Source: Nostoc linckia FACHB-104
GTDB lineage: Bacteria; Cyanobacteriota; Cyanobacteriia; Cyanobacteriales; Nostocaceae
Reading direction: 5' to 3'
Assembly (NCBI RefSeq): GCF_014696615.1
Contig: NZ_JACJQJ010000010.1
Location: forward strand, 1 to 64,000
DNA length: 64,000 bases
Positions 8,425 through 17,228 of this stretch are shown in pieces. The translations under genes were made by a program, and so were the position numbers. The notes below the pieces were generated by a model. That model ran no database searches. It saw nothing but the letters and a program-made list of their open reading frames with translations, and had not been told where the DNA came from. Each line of letters begins with the position of its first letter. Position 1 is the first letter of the stretch.

Positions 8425-9621
8425 CTTGGTTCTCCCTTCCCAGGTAGTATGCACCCAGTAAGACAACAATTTCTGTTATTTAACTACACAAATATTGCTG
8501 ATAATCAAAAAGTTATCAGTTAACAATTAGCTTTTTTTTCATTGTTTATCATGAACTAATTACTAAAAAAGGGGATGATTTGATGCAACCCTTAAACTAA
8601 TATTTTAAATATATGATTAAATTTATCCGCAATCGCAAATTAGTATTCAGTCATACTGAAATAATTTATTATTGGGACTATAACTCACGCTCTCGCACCC
8701 TAAAACTGAGTTTGATGCAGTTAAGAATAGGGGGTTAAGAAGTCCCCCCTTCATCTCCAGACAGTTGCCTGGGAATGTTGGGGGGTAGAGGGGAATCTCT
8801 GCGTAAATCCTATAGGTTTTATATCAGCAGGGTTGCTCTATAGCAGTTTATCTGAGTCGGATCAGAATTATTAAATTTATTAAATTTGTACTCAAAGGCT
8901 GGAAATTTTAGCTGCTCGGGATAACAAAAAAAATTTGGGGTATGGGGACTAGTATTTTTTGACTGGTGTCCTAGTGTTTTTCAAGTTGGGTGCGGGTAGG
9001 TTTGTACTCAACCTGAAATCTTGTGTAATGGCTGTTTAAAGAATATTTTTGAGGCAGTTTTTAGTGGATAAAAGTTGTACTCAAACTAATATTCTCGCCT
9101 CAAAATATCTTACATTAATAGAAAAAACTATTAAATTTTAGCAAATAGCTATTTTGTTATAGATAAACTAAAAAATAGCCAAGTTGAAGATAAACTTTTG
9201 GAGATATATAGCTATCTTAAGAGATTGTCAAAAGTCAAGAGTCAAGGGTCAAAAATCAAAGAGATGCGATTAATCGCGTTTTTCAAAATTTCACTGACTC
9301 TCTGCGCCTCTGCGTCTCTGCGTAAGAAAAAAATCATCCCAGCAATAAGCAACGCCAAAATTTCTAATTTAAAGATAGGCATCAATAAGCAATTGCTAGT
9401 TTTCTATAACAATTACCGGGACATAAAGATAAAGTGGATAAAAAGTCAATAGGAATATTTGCCAGAATTGCTATCTAAATCATTGCCATGTTGTGGTTTA
9501 GTTAGAGTACAAGAATTATGTACTCAGTGACACTTGAATCTAGATTAAAATACAAGATTACCGTTATAAGTAAAAAATACCTGGCGTTGTTTAATGAATT
9601 TAGGATTTTAGGAGTTAAGGA
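8425..9621. other. 1.2-kb AT-rich intergenic region
   Basis: No convincing gene. It holds a palindrome copy (9263-9280) flanked by AAAAGTCAAGAGTCAAGGGTCAAAA, and a CTCTGCGCCTCTGCGTCTCTGCG repeat (9300-9324). The latter is similar to words at 27321-27350 and 49740-49760. The cysK promoter and leader lie at its right end. A small open frame over the repeats (9198-9452) looks spurious. Confidence 0.6.
9263..9280. repeat. Palindromic dispersed repeat, site 3
   Basis: GATGCGATTAATCGCGTT, a two-mismatch variant of GACGCGATTAATCGCGTC. Confidence 0.75.
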
Positions 9622-10581
9622 ATGCGAATTGCTAAAGATGTAACAGAACTTATTGGAAGAACTCCTTTAGTTGAACTGAACAAGATTCCGCAAGCAGAGG
9701 GAGCAGTAGCACGGATAGTTGCCAAACTCGAAGGTATGAACCCAGCAGCTTCGGTTAAAGACCGGATTGGGTTAAATATGGTAATCTCGGCTGAAGCAGA
9801 TGGTTTTATCGAGCCAGGAAAAACTATTTTAGTAGAGCCAACTTCCGGCAATACAGGGATTGCCTTAGCAATGGTAGCAGCCGCACGGGGCTACAATTTG
9901 ATTTTGACAATGCCTGAAACCATGAGCAACGAAAGACGGGCGATGTTACGTGCTTATGGTGCAAAGTTAGAGTTAACACCAGGCCCGGAAGGAATGCGGG
10001 GAGCAATTCGCAAAGCTGAAGAAATTGTGGCTAACACTCCCAACGCATATATGCTGCAACAGTTCCGCAACCCTGCTAATCCCAAAATTCACCGCGAAAC
10101 CACCGCCGAAGAAATTTGGGCGGATACTGATGGTGAAGTAGATATTGTGATTGCTGGTGTAGGTACTGGCGGAACAATTACCGGGATTGCGGAAGTATTG
10201 AAAGAACGTAAGCCAAGTTTTCAGGCGATCGCAGTTGAACCAAGCAACAGTCCTGTATTATCGGGTGGGGAAGCTGGGCCGCATAAAATTCAAGGGATTG
10301 GCGCTGGCTTTGTTCCCGATGTTCTCAAGCTGGAATTGGTTGACGAAGTAATTCGCGTCAGCGATGAACAGGCGATGTCTTATGGACGGCGTTTAGCAAA
10401 AGAAGAAGGCTTGTTATCTGGGATATCTTCTGGCGCGGCTTTGTGTGCAGCATTGCAAGTTGCGAAGCGTCCTGAAAATGCAGGAAAGCTGATTGTGATG
10501 ATTCAGCCTTCCTTCGGGGAGCGTTATCTTAGCACCTTGATGTTCCAAGATTTGACTTTGGAATCTGCGGCTGTGCGTTAG
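9622..10581 (+). CDS. cysK: Cysteine synthase A (O-acetylserine thiol-lyase)
   Basis: 319-aa PLP enzyme that makes L-cysteine from O-acetylserine and sulfide in the cytosol. The PLP lysine lies in [11 protein letters not shown] (K46). The substrate loop TSGNTG (74-79) and the phosphate-binding GTGGTITG (near 177-184) are intact, and the length is typical of CysK. The ribosome-binding region TTAGGAGTTAAGGA sits directly before the ATG. It appears monocistronic. CysM-type specificity cannot be excluded by eye, but CysK fits better. Confidence 0.95.
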   Translation: MRIAKDVTELIGRTPLVELNKIPQAEGAVARIVAKLEGMNPAASVKDRIGLNMVISAEADGFIEPGKTILVEPTSGNTGIALAMVAAARGYNLILTMPETMSNERRAMLRAYGAKLELTPGPEGMRGAIRKAEEIVANTPNAYMLQQFRNPANPKIHRETTAEEIWADTDGEVDIVIAGVGTGGTITGIAEVLKERKPSFQAIAVEPSNSPVLSGGEAGPHKIQGIGAGFVPDVLKLELVDEVIRVSDEQAMSYGRRLAKEEGLLSGISSGAALCAALQVAKRPENAGKLIVMIQPSFGERYLSTLMFQDLTLESAAVR

Positions 10582-10923
10582 GTGTCACATTTTAGACATC
10601 TTGGATAGATAGATATTAAACTCGAAATTTGGTTTGGGAAAAGGTGAAAGGTTTTTTCTTTTTCCTTTTCTCCTCAATCGACAATGCCTCCCAATCCCAC
10701 AGACTACACGAAACCCAAGAGGTTTGTCGATAAGATCGCACTCTGCCTTATTGAGGATAGCGTCTCTAGCTCCATACCTGGCTTGTTATACTGTAACAAG
10801 TGATTCAAAAATTTTCGGTGTGATTTCATGCGAAATGGAGTAAATTAAACTTTAAGTCTGGAATCCAGTATTTTGCATCTGAATTTAAACTTAACTTTTA
10901 AAATTGTACATGAGGTTGAGCTA
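10582..10923. other. Intergenic region after cysK
   Basis: 342 bp. It contains a GGGAAAAGGTGAAAGG / CTTTTTCCTTTTCTCC purine-pyrimidine stretch (10636-10674) that can fold into an imperfect hairpin and may terminate cysK. No gene is supported. Confidence 0.5.
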
Positions 10924-11304
10924 ATGCAAGACGAGACAATCAGGATTGTAGTAGAAGATACTTCAAAAGTTGTAGCAACCGAGGGTTCAAAGAGTGGAAA
11001 TGATATTGGGGGTCAATTTTGGGCAGAAGAGGAAAAATTAGAGATTGAACTTTCCAAGACTAAAATAGCTGATGTTAAAGTTGAGAAACTAGAAAAGGAG
11101 ATGATACGTTTACTACAAGTAGTCGATAGACTTTCTAGTCGTACCGAGTCTCAAAATAATAGAAAATCTTTAATGCATTTGGATGAAATTGAATTATCAG
11201 TTGAGATAAACGCTGAAGGGCAAATAAGTATTATCGGCAATGGAGCTAAAGCAGGAGCTAAAGGAGCTATAAAGCTTAAATTCAAACGAGCAGAAATAAA
11301 ATAA
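10924..11304 (+). CDS. Pepco-type small protein paired with caspase/CHAT effector
   Basis: 126 aa from the ATG at 10924, preceded by GAGG; an upstream in-frame start at 10873 has no such site. The C-terminal half, EIELSVEINAEGQISIIG then NGAKAGAKGAIKLKFKR, is the signature I associate with the Pepco (peptidase-co-occurring) domain described in bacterial conflict systems beside trypsin-, caspase- and CHAT-type proteases. The N-terminal part is acidic with a helical segment (VEKLEKEMIRLLQVVDRLSS). The caspase-CHAT gene follows on the same strand 480 bp later. Its likely role is a regulator or substrate of that protease; this is inferred from context. Confidence 0.75.
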   Translation: MQDETIRIVVEDTSKVVATEGSKSGNDIGGQFWAEEEKLEIELSKTKIADVKVEKLEKEMIRLLQVVDRLSSRTESQNNRKSLMHLDEIELSVEINAEGQISIIGNGAKAGAKGAIKLKFKRAEIK

Positions 11305-11784
11305 GGCTCTTCCAATACCTTTGCCAAACTAAGAGCATAAAGAGGTAGGGTGCTTCGCAGTAGATATATTGTCTCTTACAACGGCAACTTAAAAATCACT
11401 CTTCAACCCATGCCGGATATCTTATAACTGTTACAATTTCTGTTACCGCAGATAAACACTATAATAATGCGGCAATTGAACCAAACCTCGTAATTTGGCA
11501 GAGGTATTGTGGTAGAAGAGTTTCTAAACTAGGTCTATGGTTGCCGAAAGCTAAAAAATATTTCCCCAAGAGTAACAACACCTTTATTTGTTAGTTTGAT
11601 GAAATTACTGCTTACTTCAACAATGAAACAACTAGCGGTACAGTTGAAGGAATTAATAACAATCTCAAACTGATTAAGCGTTCTGATTATGGATTTATAA
11701 ATTTTAGTAATTTTTGAGTTAGATGTTGATTAAATTTGCAATTAAATATTAATTTAGCATACTATCTACTAAAGAATTTAATAT
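11305..11784. other. Gap between the Pepco and caspase genes, with IS debris
   Basis: 480 bp of AT-rich DNA containing decayed ISL3-type transposase sequence at its right end (11595-11717). The preceding 150 bp is probably further IS remnant, but I could not reconstruct a frame. The caspase-gene promoter presumably lies in the last 70 bp. Confidence 0.6.
11595..11717 (+). pseudogene. ISL3-family transposase C-terminal remnant
   Basis: Translates from a stop-bounded frame as FDEITAYFNNETTSGTVEGI and then NNNLKLIKRSDYGFINFSNF before a TGA. The YF..(T)TSGTVEGINN.LKLIKR..YGF.NF pattern is the C-terminal catalytic end of ISL3 (DDE) transposases. The upstream portion is missing or scrambled, with an in-frame TAG just before. 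A dead fragment, about 40 codons. Confidence 0.8.
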
Positions 11785-14547
11785 ATGGTTAAAAATTGGG
11801 CTATCCTAATTGGTATTAATCATTACGAATATTTACTACCACTAAAATATGCAGAGCGAGATGCATATTTATTAGGAGATTTCTTAAAGAAAGAAGCTTA
11901 CTTTGATGATGTTTTTTACTTTACAGATAATTCTCCTAATATAACTAGACCAGGAAGCCAATCAATATCATCTAAACCAGAATATAGTAACTTATTACGA
12001 TTTATACGACTTTTAACTCATAAAAAAAATTTTATGAGTGCTACAGACAGCTTCTGGTTTTTTTTTAGTGGACATGGTAAGCGTCACAAGCAACATGACT
12101 ATTTAATGTTGTCAAATAGTGACCCAGGCAATGTGGAAAAAACAGCGATTCCGGTTAATGAAGTAGTTGGGAGCCTACGTTCTTGTGGTGCTGGTAATAT
12201 AGTTCTTTTCTTAGATGCCTGTCGAGATAGTCCAGGAGATAAAGCGGGAGAAGGAATTGGTATCGAAACACAGCAAGGGGTAGTTACCTTCTTTTCCTGT
12301 AGTCCACAAGAACTATCTTGGGAAATAGACAAGCTAGAACACAGTTCTTTCACATATGCTTTACTAGAAGGGCTAAAAATGAAGGGAGAACGCAACTGTG
12401 CAACTGTAAAACGATTGGATAATTATCTCCAAGAACGAGTTCCCCAAATAAATTCTCAATACAATAAGAAGCCACAAAATCCATATACTAAATTGGAGCC
12501 TTTAAGAAAATATAATTTAATTCTTTTACCTAGCTATATATCAGCAACAGACAGTAAGACAAACATTTTCCAAAATGATATAGATACTCTTAAAACAGAA
12601 GCTTATCAAGCATATCAGATTGATGGTAATTTAGAATTAGCCTATCAGCTATGGCATCAGGTACTAGAAGCTACATCTGGACGAGATACAGATGCAAAAA
12701 AAATTATAGAAAGCCTTTCTAAACAATTGTTATTAAAACAAAAAGAAAGTAATAAATCTACTAAAAATCAAGGAAATAAATCTGGTGAATTTGGTGAAAT
12801 AATAAATAATCAACCTATTAATTCTGCCGAAGTTTTACGGAAAAAGTTTGAACGACTACCTCCGCAAAGAAAGAAGGTATTGCTGGAAGTTATTCAAGGT
12901 TGTACTATCAGTGAAGTCGCTCGCAATCTTAATATGAGTGAAAACGCTGTTAATTATAATCTAAAACGGATATATCATTTTTTTGAAATCAAAAATACTC
13001 CTTTTGATGTAAAAAATGGCAAAAAAATAGTTAGAAACAAATTTTTATTAATTACTCTTTTTCAGGAATACTTGCCTGAACTTATTATTAAAAAACGCCT
13101 GAGTAATGCAACAGTTAATACAGTTAATGCAGAATCCGAGGGAGTTACTGATTTTAAACCAGTTAATAACCCAAAAGTAGATGTTGATTATACATTTGAA
13201 ATAGTAAATAGTGTTACTCCATTAAATCAATTAATTACAAAAGAATCAAATAATAACTATACACCAAAGTTAGGTGATGACGAAGGTTATTTAGTTAGTA
13301 CTAAAACTGAACCTATTAGACTTTTAATTCTAGCAGCTAACCCTAAGGATACCTCACCTTTACGCCTTGATGAAGAAGTCCGTGATATTACGGAAATATT
13401 ACGTTATTCACAAGAAGGTATTGATTTTCATGTTCAAGATAGGTGGGCAGTTCGTTTTCGAGATCTACGCCAAGCACTACTTGATATCAAACCACATATT
13501 ATTCATTTTAGTGGACATGGAACTGAAGAAGGAATTGTACTTGAAGATGATCAAGGTAATGCACACTTAGTCTCTCAAGAAGCATTAGCCGGACTGTTTG
13601 AATTATTTAAAGATCAAATTGTTTGTGTCTTTCTTAATGCTTGTTATACAGAATTACAAGCAAAGGCTATTAACAAGAATATTAGCTATGTTATAGGTAT
13701 GAATCAACCCATCGGCGATAAAGCAGCGATTCATTTTTCAAGAGGTTTCTATGAAGCTCTAGCCAGAGGTCGTTCTCTTGAATTTAGTTACAAAATTGGT
13801 CGTAATGCTATTCACGCTGAAGTTGGTAATGAATATTTAACACCAGTTTTAAAGTGGAATCATGAACAATATCAAATATTAAAATTGAAGGGAATATTAT
13901 CATCAAATACTTCTGCCCAAGTAACTAATATATATCGCCAACTAAACTTATCTAATATCTTAGTTTTGGCGGCTAATCCAATAGGTACCTCGCAATTACG
14001 TATTAATGAGGAGGTTCGTGAAATTAGAAATGCAATAGAAAGAGTAAAGGGATGCTCTTTCTGTTTAGAAAATAGATGGGCTACACGAATTAAAGATTTT
14101 CGTATAGCAATGTTTGAATTGAAACCTAAAATCGTTCATTTTTCTGGTCATGGCGCAGGAAAAACGGGAATAGTTTTTGAAAATGAGCAAGGAACAATAC
14201 AATTTATCGAGCCAGACGCATTAGCTAGAATCTTTAAACCTTTTGCTAATCAAATAAAGTGCGTGGTTATAAATGCTTGTTATTCAGAAATTCAGGCTTT
14301 AGCACTTGCCAAGCACATAGACTACGTGATAGCCATGAAACAAGAAATTCGTGATGAGGCAGCTATTGCATTTTCTACTGGTTTTTATCGAGCATTAGCG
14401 TATCAATATTCTATTGAAGAGGCTTTTGATTTGGGTTGCTCAGAGATAGCAGACAAATTTCCAGATACTCAATATTCTTTAATACCAGTACTTAAGGGAA
14501 AAAAGATTACAAAACCACTAGAAGCAGACACTACCCCTGAAAGTTAA
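11785..14547 (+). CDS. Caspase-HTH-CHAT-CHAT multi-protease protein
   Basis: 920 aa. Residues 1-240 are a peptidase C14 (metacaspase-like) domain: AILIGINHYEYLLPLKYAERDA, catalytic His97 in FFSGHG and Cys146 in LDACRDSPG. A helical linker (about 270-315) is followed by a helix-turn-helix-like segment (about 349-400; LPPQRKKVLLEVIQGCTISEVARNLNMSENAVNYNLKRI). Two tandem CHAT protease domains come next. CHAT1 is about 511-700 (LLILAANPKDTSPLRLDEEV; His578 in FSGHG; Cys620 in LNACYT). CHAT2 is about 724-910 (ILVLAANPIGTSQLRINEEV; His789; Cys832 in INACYS). All three His/Cys dyads are intact. No signal peptide, so cytosolic. It sits behind a Pepco-type gene, as in predicted suicide or defence protease systems. 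The gene is AT-rich and lacks HIP1 sites, suggesting acquisition. The cleavage target is unknown. Confidence 0.9.
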   Translation: MVKNWAILIGINHYEYLLPLKYAERDAYLLGDFLKKEAYFDDVFYFTDNSPNITRPGSQSISSKPEYSNLLRFIRLLTHKKNFMSATDSFWFFFSGHGKRHKQHDYLMLSNSDPGNVEKTAIPVNEVVGSLRSCGAGNIVLFLDACRDSPGDKAGEGIGIETQQGVVTFFSCSPQELSWEIDKLEHSSFTYALLEGLKMKGERNCATVKRLDNYLQERVPQINSQYNKKPQNPYTKLEPLRKYNLILLPSYISATDSKTNIFQNDIDTLKTEAYQAYQIDGNLELAYQLWHQVLEATSGRDTDAKKIIESLSKQLLLKQKESNKSTKNQGNKSGEFGEIINNQPINSAEVLRKKFERLPPQRKKVLLEVIQGCTISEVARNLNMSENAVNYNLKRIYHFFEIKNTPFDVKNGKKIVRNKFLLITLFQEYLPELIIKKRLSNATVNTVNAESEGVTDFKPVNNPKVDVDYTFEIVNSVTPLNQLITKESNNNYTPKLGDDEGYLVSTKTEPIRLLILAANPKDTSPLRLDEEVRDITEILRYSQEGIDFHVQDRWAVRFRDLRQALLDIKPHIIHFSGHGTEEGIVLEDDQGNAHLVSQEALAGLFELFKDQIVCVFLNACYTELQAKAINKNISYVIGMNQPIGDKAAIHFSRGFYEALARGRSLEFSYKIGRNAIHAEVGNEYLTPVLKWNHEQYQILKLKGILSSNTSAQVTNIYRQLNLSNILVLAANPIGTSQLRINEEVREIRNAIERVKGCSFCLENRWATRIKDFRIAMFELKPKIVHFSGHGAGKTGIVFENEQGTIQFIEPDALARIFKPFANQIKCVVINACYSEIQALALAKHIDYVIAMKQEIRDEAAIAFSTGFYRALAYQYSIEEAFDLGCSEIADKFPDTQYSLIPVLKGKKITKPLEADTTPES

Positions 14548-15176
14548 TTTTTTCATAGCTTCAAGTTATCCCATCTGGGGCTAGCTTCCTGTCTAACAGG
14601 TATGTCATCTTACCTGGATATCACGACATTCTGTTTTAAAGCACAGGCTTAAGGCATTCAATCCCAGATTAGCCCAGAAGCTTGCTCAGATTTAGGTTGG
14701 ATTGAGGGACAAAACCCAACACATCAAAACTTGTATATATTGGGTTTCACTGCGTTTTAACACTAGTTTGTTGCAGGGGTTCCCCCACACAGCACTGGCT
14801 TCCCAACCTCCACATCTGTCACATTCTTTTTGTGAATTGGTATAATTTACCTATACAAAGTGATGCGTGTAAGAGAGATCGCTAGTCCTCACTCTGTACA
14901 AATAATAGCTGATTGGGGCATAAGTTTAACTTCTGACGGGGTTTATTTCCATATTACGCCACAAAAAAACTGTCCTTCTCCAAGTCGGAAAGGGACGGAT
15001 CAGTTATCAAATTCGCTATTAGAGACCTCCACAAAAAGAAATGTCCAATTGTCATTGCGAATGTAGGGAAGCGAAATGAAGCAACCGCAAAATATTTGGA
15101 TTGCGCCAGCTACACTACATTTCGCTCGCAATGACAGCTTTTGGATAAATCATTCTGTGGAGTTCTCTTAACAGAT
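14548..15176. other. Intergenic region with palindromic repeat
   Basis: 629 bp without a supported gene. It contains a CTGTCACATTCTTTTT...GAATTGGTATAA word (14815-14847) that recurs near 40209-40235, and the TGTCATTGCGA inverted-repeat element at its right end. An open frame at 14860-15066 has no start-site support or recognisable product. Confidence 0.55.
15050..15136. repeat. Inverted-repeat element with TGTCATTGCGA ends
   Basis: 11-bp perfect terminal arms TGTCATTGCGA (15050-15060) and TCGCAATGACA (15126-15136), with partly complementary interior (GTAGGGAAGCGAAATG / CTACACTACATTTCGC). A related right half occurs at 63760-63801. A non-coding REP/MITE-like element. Confidence 0.75.
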
Positions 15177-15671
15177 TTAATGGCTACAGCTAGCTTCGTT
15201 TTGATGATGACCTTTACAACCACCTTCGTGATGATGGTGATCATGATTTCCACCAGCGCAGCCTTGTAAATCTTTACCCATGAGGTTTGCAGCCATTTCG
15301 CGGAAGGATTCATCAACTGGCTGTAAACCAATCCAAGCATCAATTTTATCTACTTCAAATCCTACTTCGCGGCGATCGCCTACTTCTAGTAATGGACGGC
15401 GAATTAATAGCGGATCTTGTAGCATTAACGATAAAGCGGTGTCTGCATCCAGTTTTTCAGGAACCACCTCTCCAGATTTTACCCTGGGCGAACTGCGATT
15501 AAACCATTCCGCTACGGGGCGATCGCCAAAAAATGAACGCAATCTATCAGATGTCCAAGGTTCTGTTAGTAAGCTTTGGGGTACAACTTCATGGCCTGCG
15601 GCTGTTAGCAAAACTTTTTGCCGAGTACCACCTTTACAACCTGGTTTTTCATAAAAAATTACTTTAGCCAT
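15177..15671 (-). CDS. ArsC/Spx-like nitrogenase-associated protein with His-rich tail
   Basis: 164 aa. The N-terminus MAKVIFYEKPGCKGGTRQK (Cys12) and FFGDRPVAEWFNRSSPRVKSGEV, LMLQDPLLIRRPLLEVGDRREVGF match the ArsC-like thioredoxin-fold family often annotated as nitrogenase-associated protein (NifO-like). The C-terminal 25 residues are a His/Cys-rich stretch (NHDHHHHEGGCKGHH), a probable metal-binding tail. It follows the cupin and TPR genes downstream of the cox operon on the same strand, in a block that also holds fdxB and patB. It probably acts in diazotrophic metabolism; the exact reaction is unknown. Confidence 0.85.
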   Translation of the reverse strand: MAKVIFYEKPGCKGGTRQKVLLTAAGHEVVPQSLLTEPWTSDRLRSFFGDRPVAEWFNRSSPRVKSGEVVPEKLDADTALSLMLQDPLLIRRPLLEVGDRREVGFEVDKIDAWIGLQPVDESFREMAANLMGKDLQGCAGGNHDHHHHEGGCKGHHQNEASCSH

Positions 15672-15762
15672 TGAATCATCTCCTGGTTATATCTGTAATG
15701 AGATTAGCCGTTTTAAACTCAGATTTACGCAGATTTTTGTGAGTTCAATTGCGGAGTAAATT

Positions 15763-16374
15763 CTAAAACTTTTTAGCGATATTAGTCACTGGATCAAACT
15801 CAAATCTTTCTTTGGGGTCAGTTTCGCCATAGACGTTAAAAGTCACAGTTGGTTCATCACCTACTGCTTCCACACAATGAATTGCATCAGGAGTAAAACT
15901 AATAATATCTCCTGGTAATAGATTAACTTCTGCTGCTGCTTCTATTTTATGTTCAGCATCAGGGCTAGGATTTCGCCGCCAGATTGTATTCTTTTCTTCA
16001 CCTTTTAAGATAGCAACAATTCCCCAAGTTCCATGATTATGAATCGTGGATAATGTCCCTGGTGCAAATGTAACTGTTTGCACTGTTAAGGGAAAACCCA
16101 ATTCATCATACATGAGTAAAACAGAGGTTCCTGTTTTAGGATCTGCTTCTAAATATTGGCTACGTACCCAGTAGGAATTAACAATCAAACGCCTCACCAG
16201 CATTCTTAATTGTGGTAGTCGGCTTGATTCGTCATCTACATCATCGAGAACATCTTCTACTTCAGTTAAAAACCGATAAAGGCGATAATTCTCACGTAAT
16301 AAATCCCATGCTCTCGTAGATTTACACAGTTGTAACTTGCCATCCCCAGTTACAAGAAAATCCCTACCTTGCAT
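15763..16374 (-). CDS. Cysteine dioxygenase-like cupin protein
   Basis: 203 aa, single cupin domain. Iron ligands are expected at His112 and His114 (STIHNHGTWG) and His166 (PDAIHCVEA), with LPGDIISF before the last. This pattern matches the cysteine dioxygenase/thiol dioxygenase family, which oxidises thiols such as cysteine with O2. It lies between the TPR gene and the ArsC-like gene on the same strand, near the heterocyst-type cox genes. An O2-consuming enzyme would suit a micro-oxic cell, but that is inference. The substrate is not proven. Confidence 0.82.
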   Translation of the reverse strand: MQGRDFLVTGDGKLQLCKSTRAWDLLRENYRLYRFLTEVEDVLDDVDDESSRLPQLRMLVRRLIVNSYWVRSQYLEADPKTGTSVLLMYDELGFPLTVQTVTFAPGTLSTIHNHGTWGIVAILKGEEKNTIWRRNPSPDAEHKIEAAAEVNLLPGDIISFTPDAIHCVEAVGDEPTVTFNVYGETDPKERFEFDPVTNIAKKF

Positions 16375-16379
16375 AAATT

Positions 16380-16541
16380 TTAAACCGTGAATCGAAATGA
16401 ATTTTGCGGGAGTACGGGAGCAGGAAGATTAATAGGAGTAAGAGTTGGTAGAGACGGATTAGAAAGTAGAGGAGGAGAAATCAAGCTAGGACGACGAATG
16501 GAAGATAAAGAAGTGAAGTTATTAGATAAATAATCATTCAT
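16380..16541 (-). CDS. Possible small Ser/Pro-rich protein, 53 aa
   Basis: Short open frame filling the gap between the TPR and cupin genes. Start taken at 16541 (MNDYLSNNF); a longer version starts at 16571. The product is Ser/Leu/Pro-rich (SLISPPLLSNPSLPTLTPINLPAP). No ribosome-binding site and no recognised family, so it may not be a gene. Confidence 0.3.
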   Translation of the reverse strand: MNDYLSNNFTSLSSIRRPSLISPPLLSNPSLPTLTPINLPAPVLPQNSFRFTV

Positions 16542-16574
16542 AGTGGTTGAGTTGATAATTACCAATTCCAAATT

Positions 16575-17060
16575 TCAATCGTCTTCTTCAGGTGGACGGG
16601 TAAGAATATCTAGGAGAATTCCTGAGCCAAAATCGTTTTTGTTGTCTATCTCCTTAACTCTGGTACTGATTATTTTAGCTTGCTCGATATCTCCGAGCTT
16701 GGCTAATACTAATCCGGAGGCAGAATAAGCATTCAAATATAGCCTGATGTTTGGGTCTTCTTTCCGACTAACTAAAATCGGTTGCAGTTGTTCCCAATCA
16801 TCAGGAAATTTTTCTGCTTCTTTAATTTTATCTAATAATTGCCTTGTTGTTTGCAGCGCTAAAGAATAATTATTTTTGTAATAAAAGTACCTATATGCTG
16901 CTACTAAAACATCTGTATTTTCGCCAGTTTTAGCAACAGCTTGTTGCATATATTTCTCAGATTCTGATGTGTTTTCCCAGGTCTGTGCAGCTAATATTAG
17001 TAGCTCTTTGACATCTTCTGGAACTTGAAACCATGAGAATTTATTAGTATCAACTTGCAT
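16575..17060 (-). CDS. TPR-like helical protein, 161 aa
   Basis: All-helical protein with TPR-like periodicity: ESEKYMQQAVAKTGENTDVLVAAYRYFYYKNNYSLALQTTRQLL, then NIRLYLNAYSASGLVLAKLGDIEQAKIISTRVKEID. Length fits a small scaffold or chaperone. It is the first gene after ctaE on the minus strand, about 170 bp away across STRR arms, and precedes the cupin and ArsC-like genes. Role unknown, probably linked to the nitrogen-fixation/respiration block by position. Confidence 0.75.
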   Translation of the reverse strand: MQVDTNKFSWFQVPEDVKELLILAAQTWENTSESEKYMQQAVAKTGENTDVLVAAYRYFYYKNNYSLALQTTRQLLDKIKEAEKFPDDWEQLQPILVSRKEDPNIRLYLNAYSASGLVLAKLGDIEQAKIISTRVKEIDNKNDFGSGILLDILTRPPEEDD

Positions 17061-17073
17061 AATTATCTCCTTT

Positions 17074-17227
17074 AGGGATTGGGGATTGGGTACTGGGTAC
17101 TGGGTACTGGGGATTGGGAATTAATTACTGGACTGAACATTAGTTAGTAATTGCTATTTTCTCTTTGTCCCCTATTCCCCAGTCCCTAGTCCCTAGTCCC
17201 TAGTCCCTAGTCCCCAATCCCCAGTCC
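17074..17227. repeat. Facing STRR arms downstream of ctaE
   Basis: A GGGATTG/GGGTACT array (17077-17125) faces a CCCTAGT/CCCCAGT array (17165-17227) about 40 bp away. They are partly complementary and could fold into a long imperfect hairpin just past the ctaE stop codon. Made of 7-bp units. Confidence 0.85.
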
Positions 17228-17228
17228 C

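Noticed and set aside
9198-9452. Open frame of 84 codons upstream of cysK
   Set aside because: It runs over the palindrome and CTCTGCG repeats, has no ribosome-binding site, and its product has no protein-like pattern.
10634-10843. Open frame of 69 codons after cysK
   Set aside because: Starts in a purine/pyrimidine repeat, no recognisable product, and no ribosome-binding site.
14860-15066. Possible 68-aa gene
   Set aside because: No start-site support, no recognised motif, and it runs into the TGTCATTGCGA repeat element.
15280-15654. Plus-strand frame opposite the ArsC-like gene
   Set aside because: It is a shadow of the coding strand; the minus-strand protein has clear family motifs.
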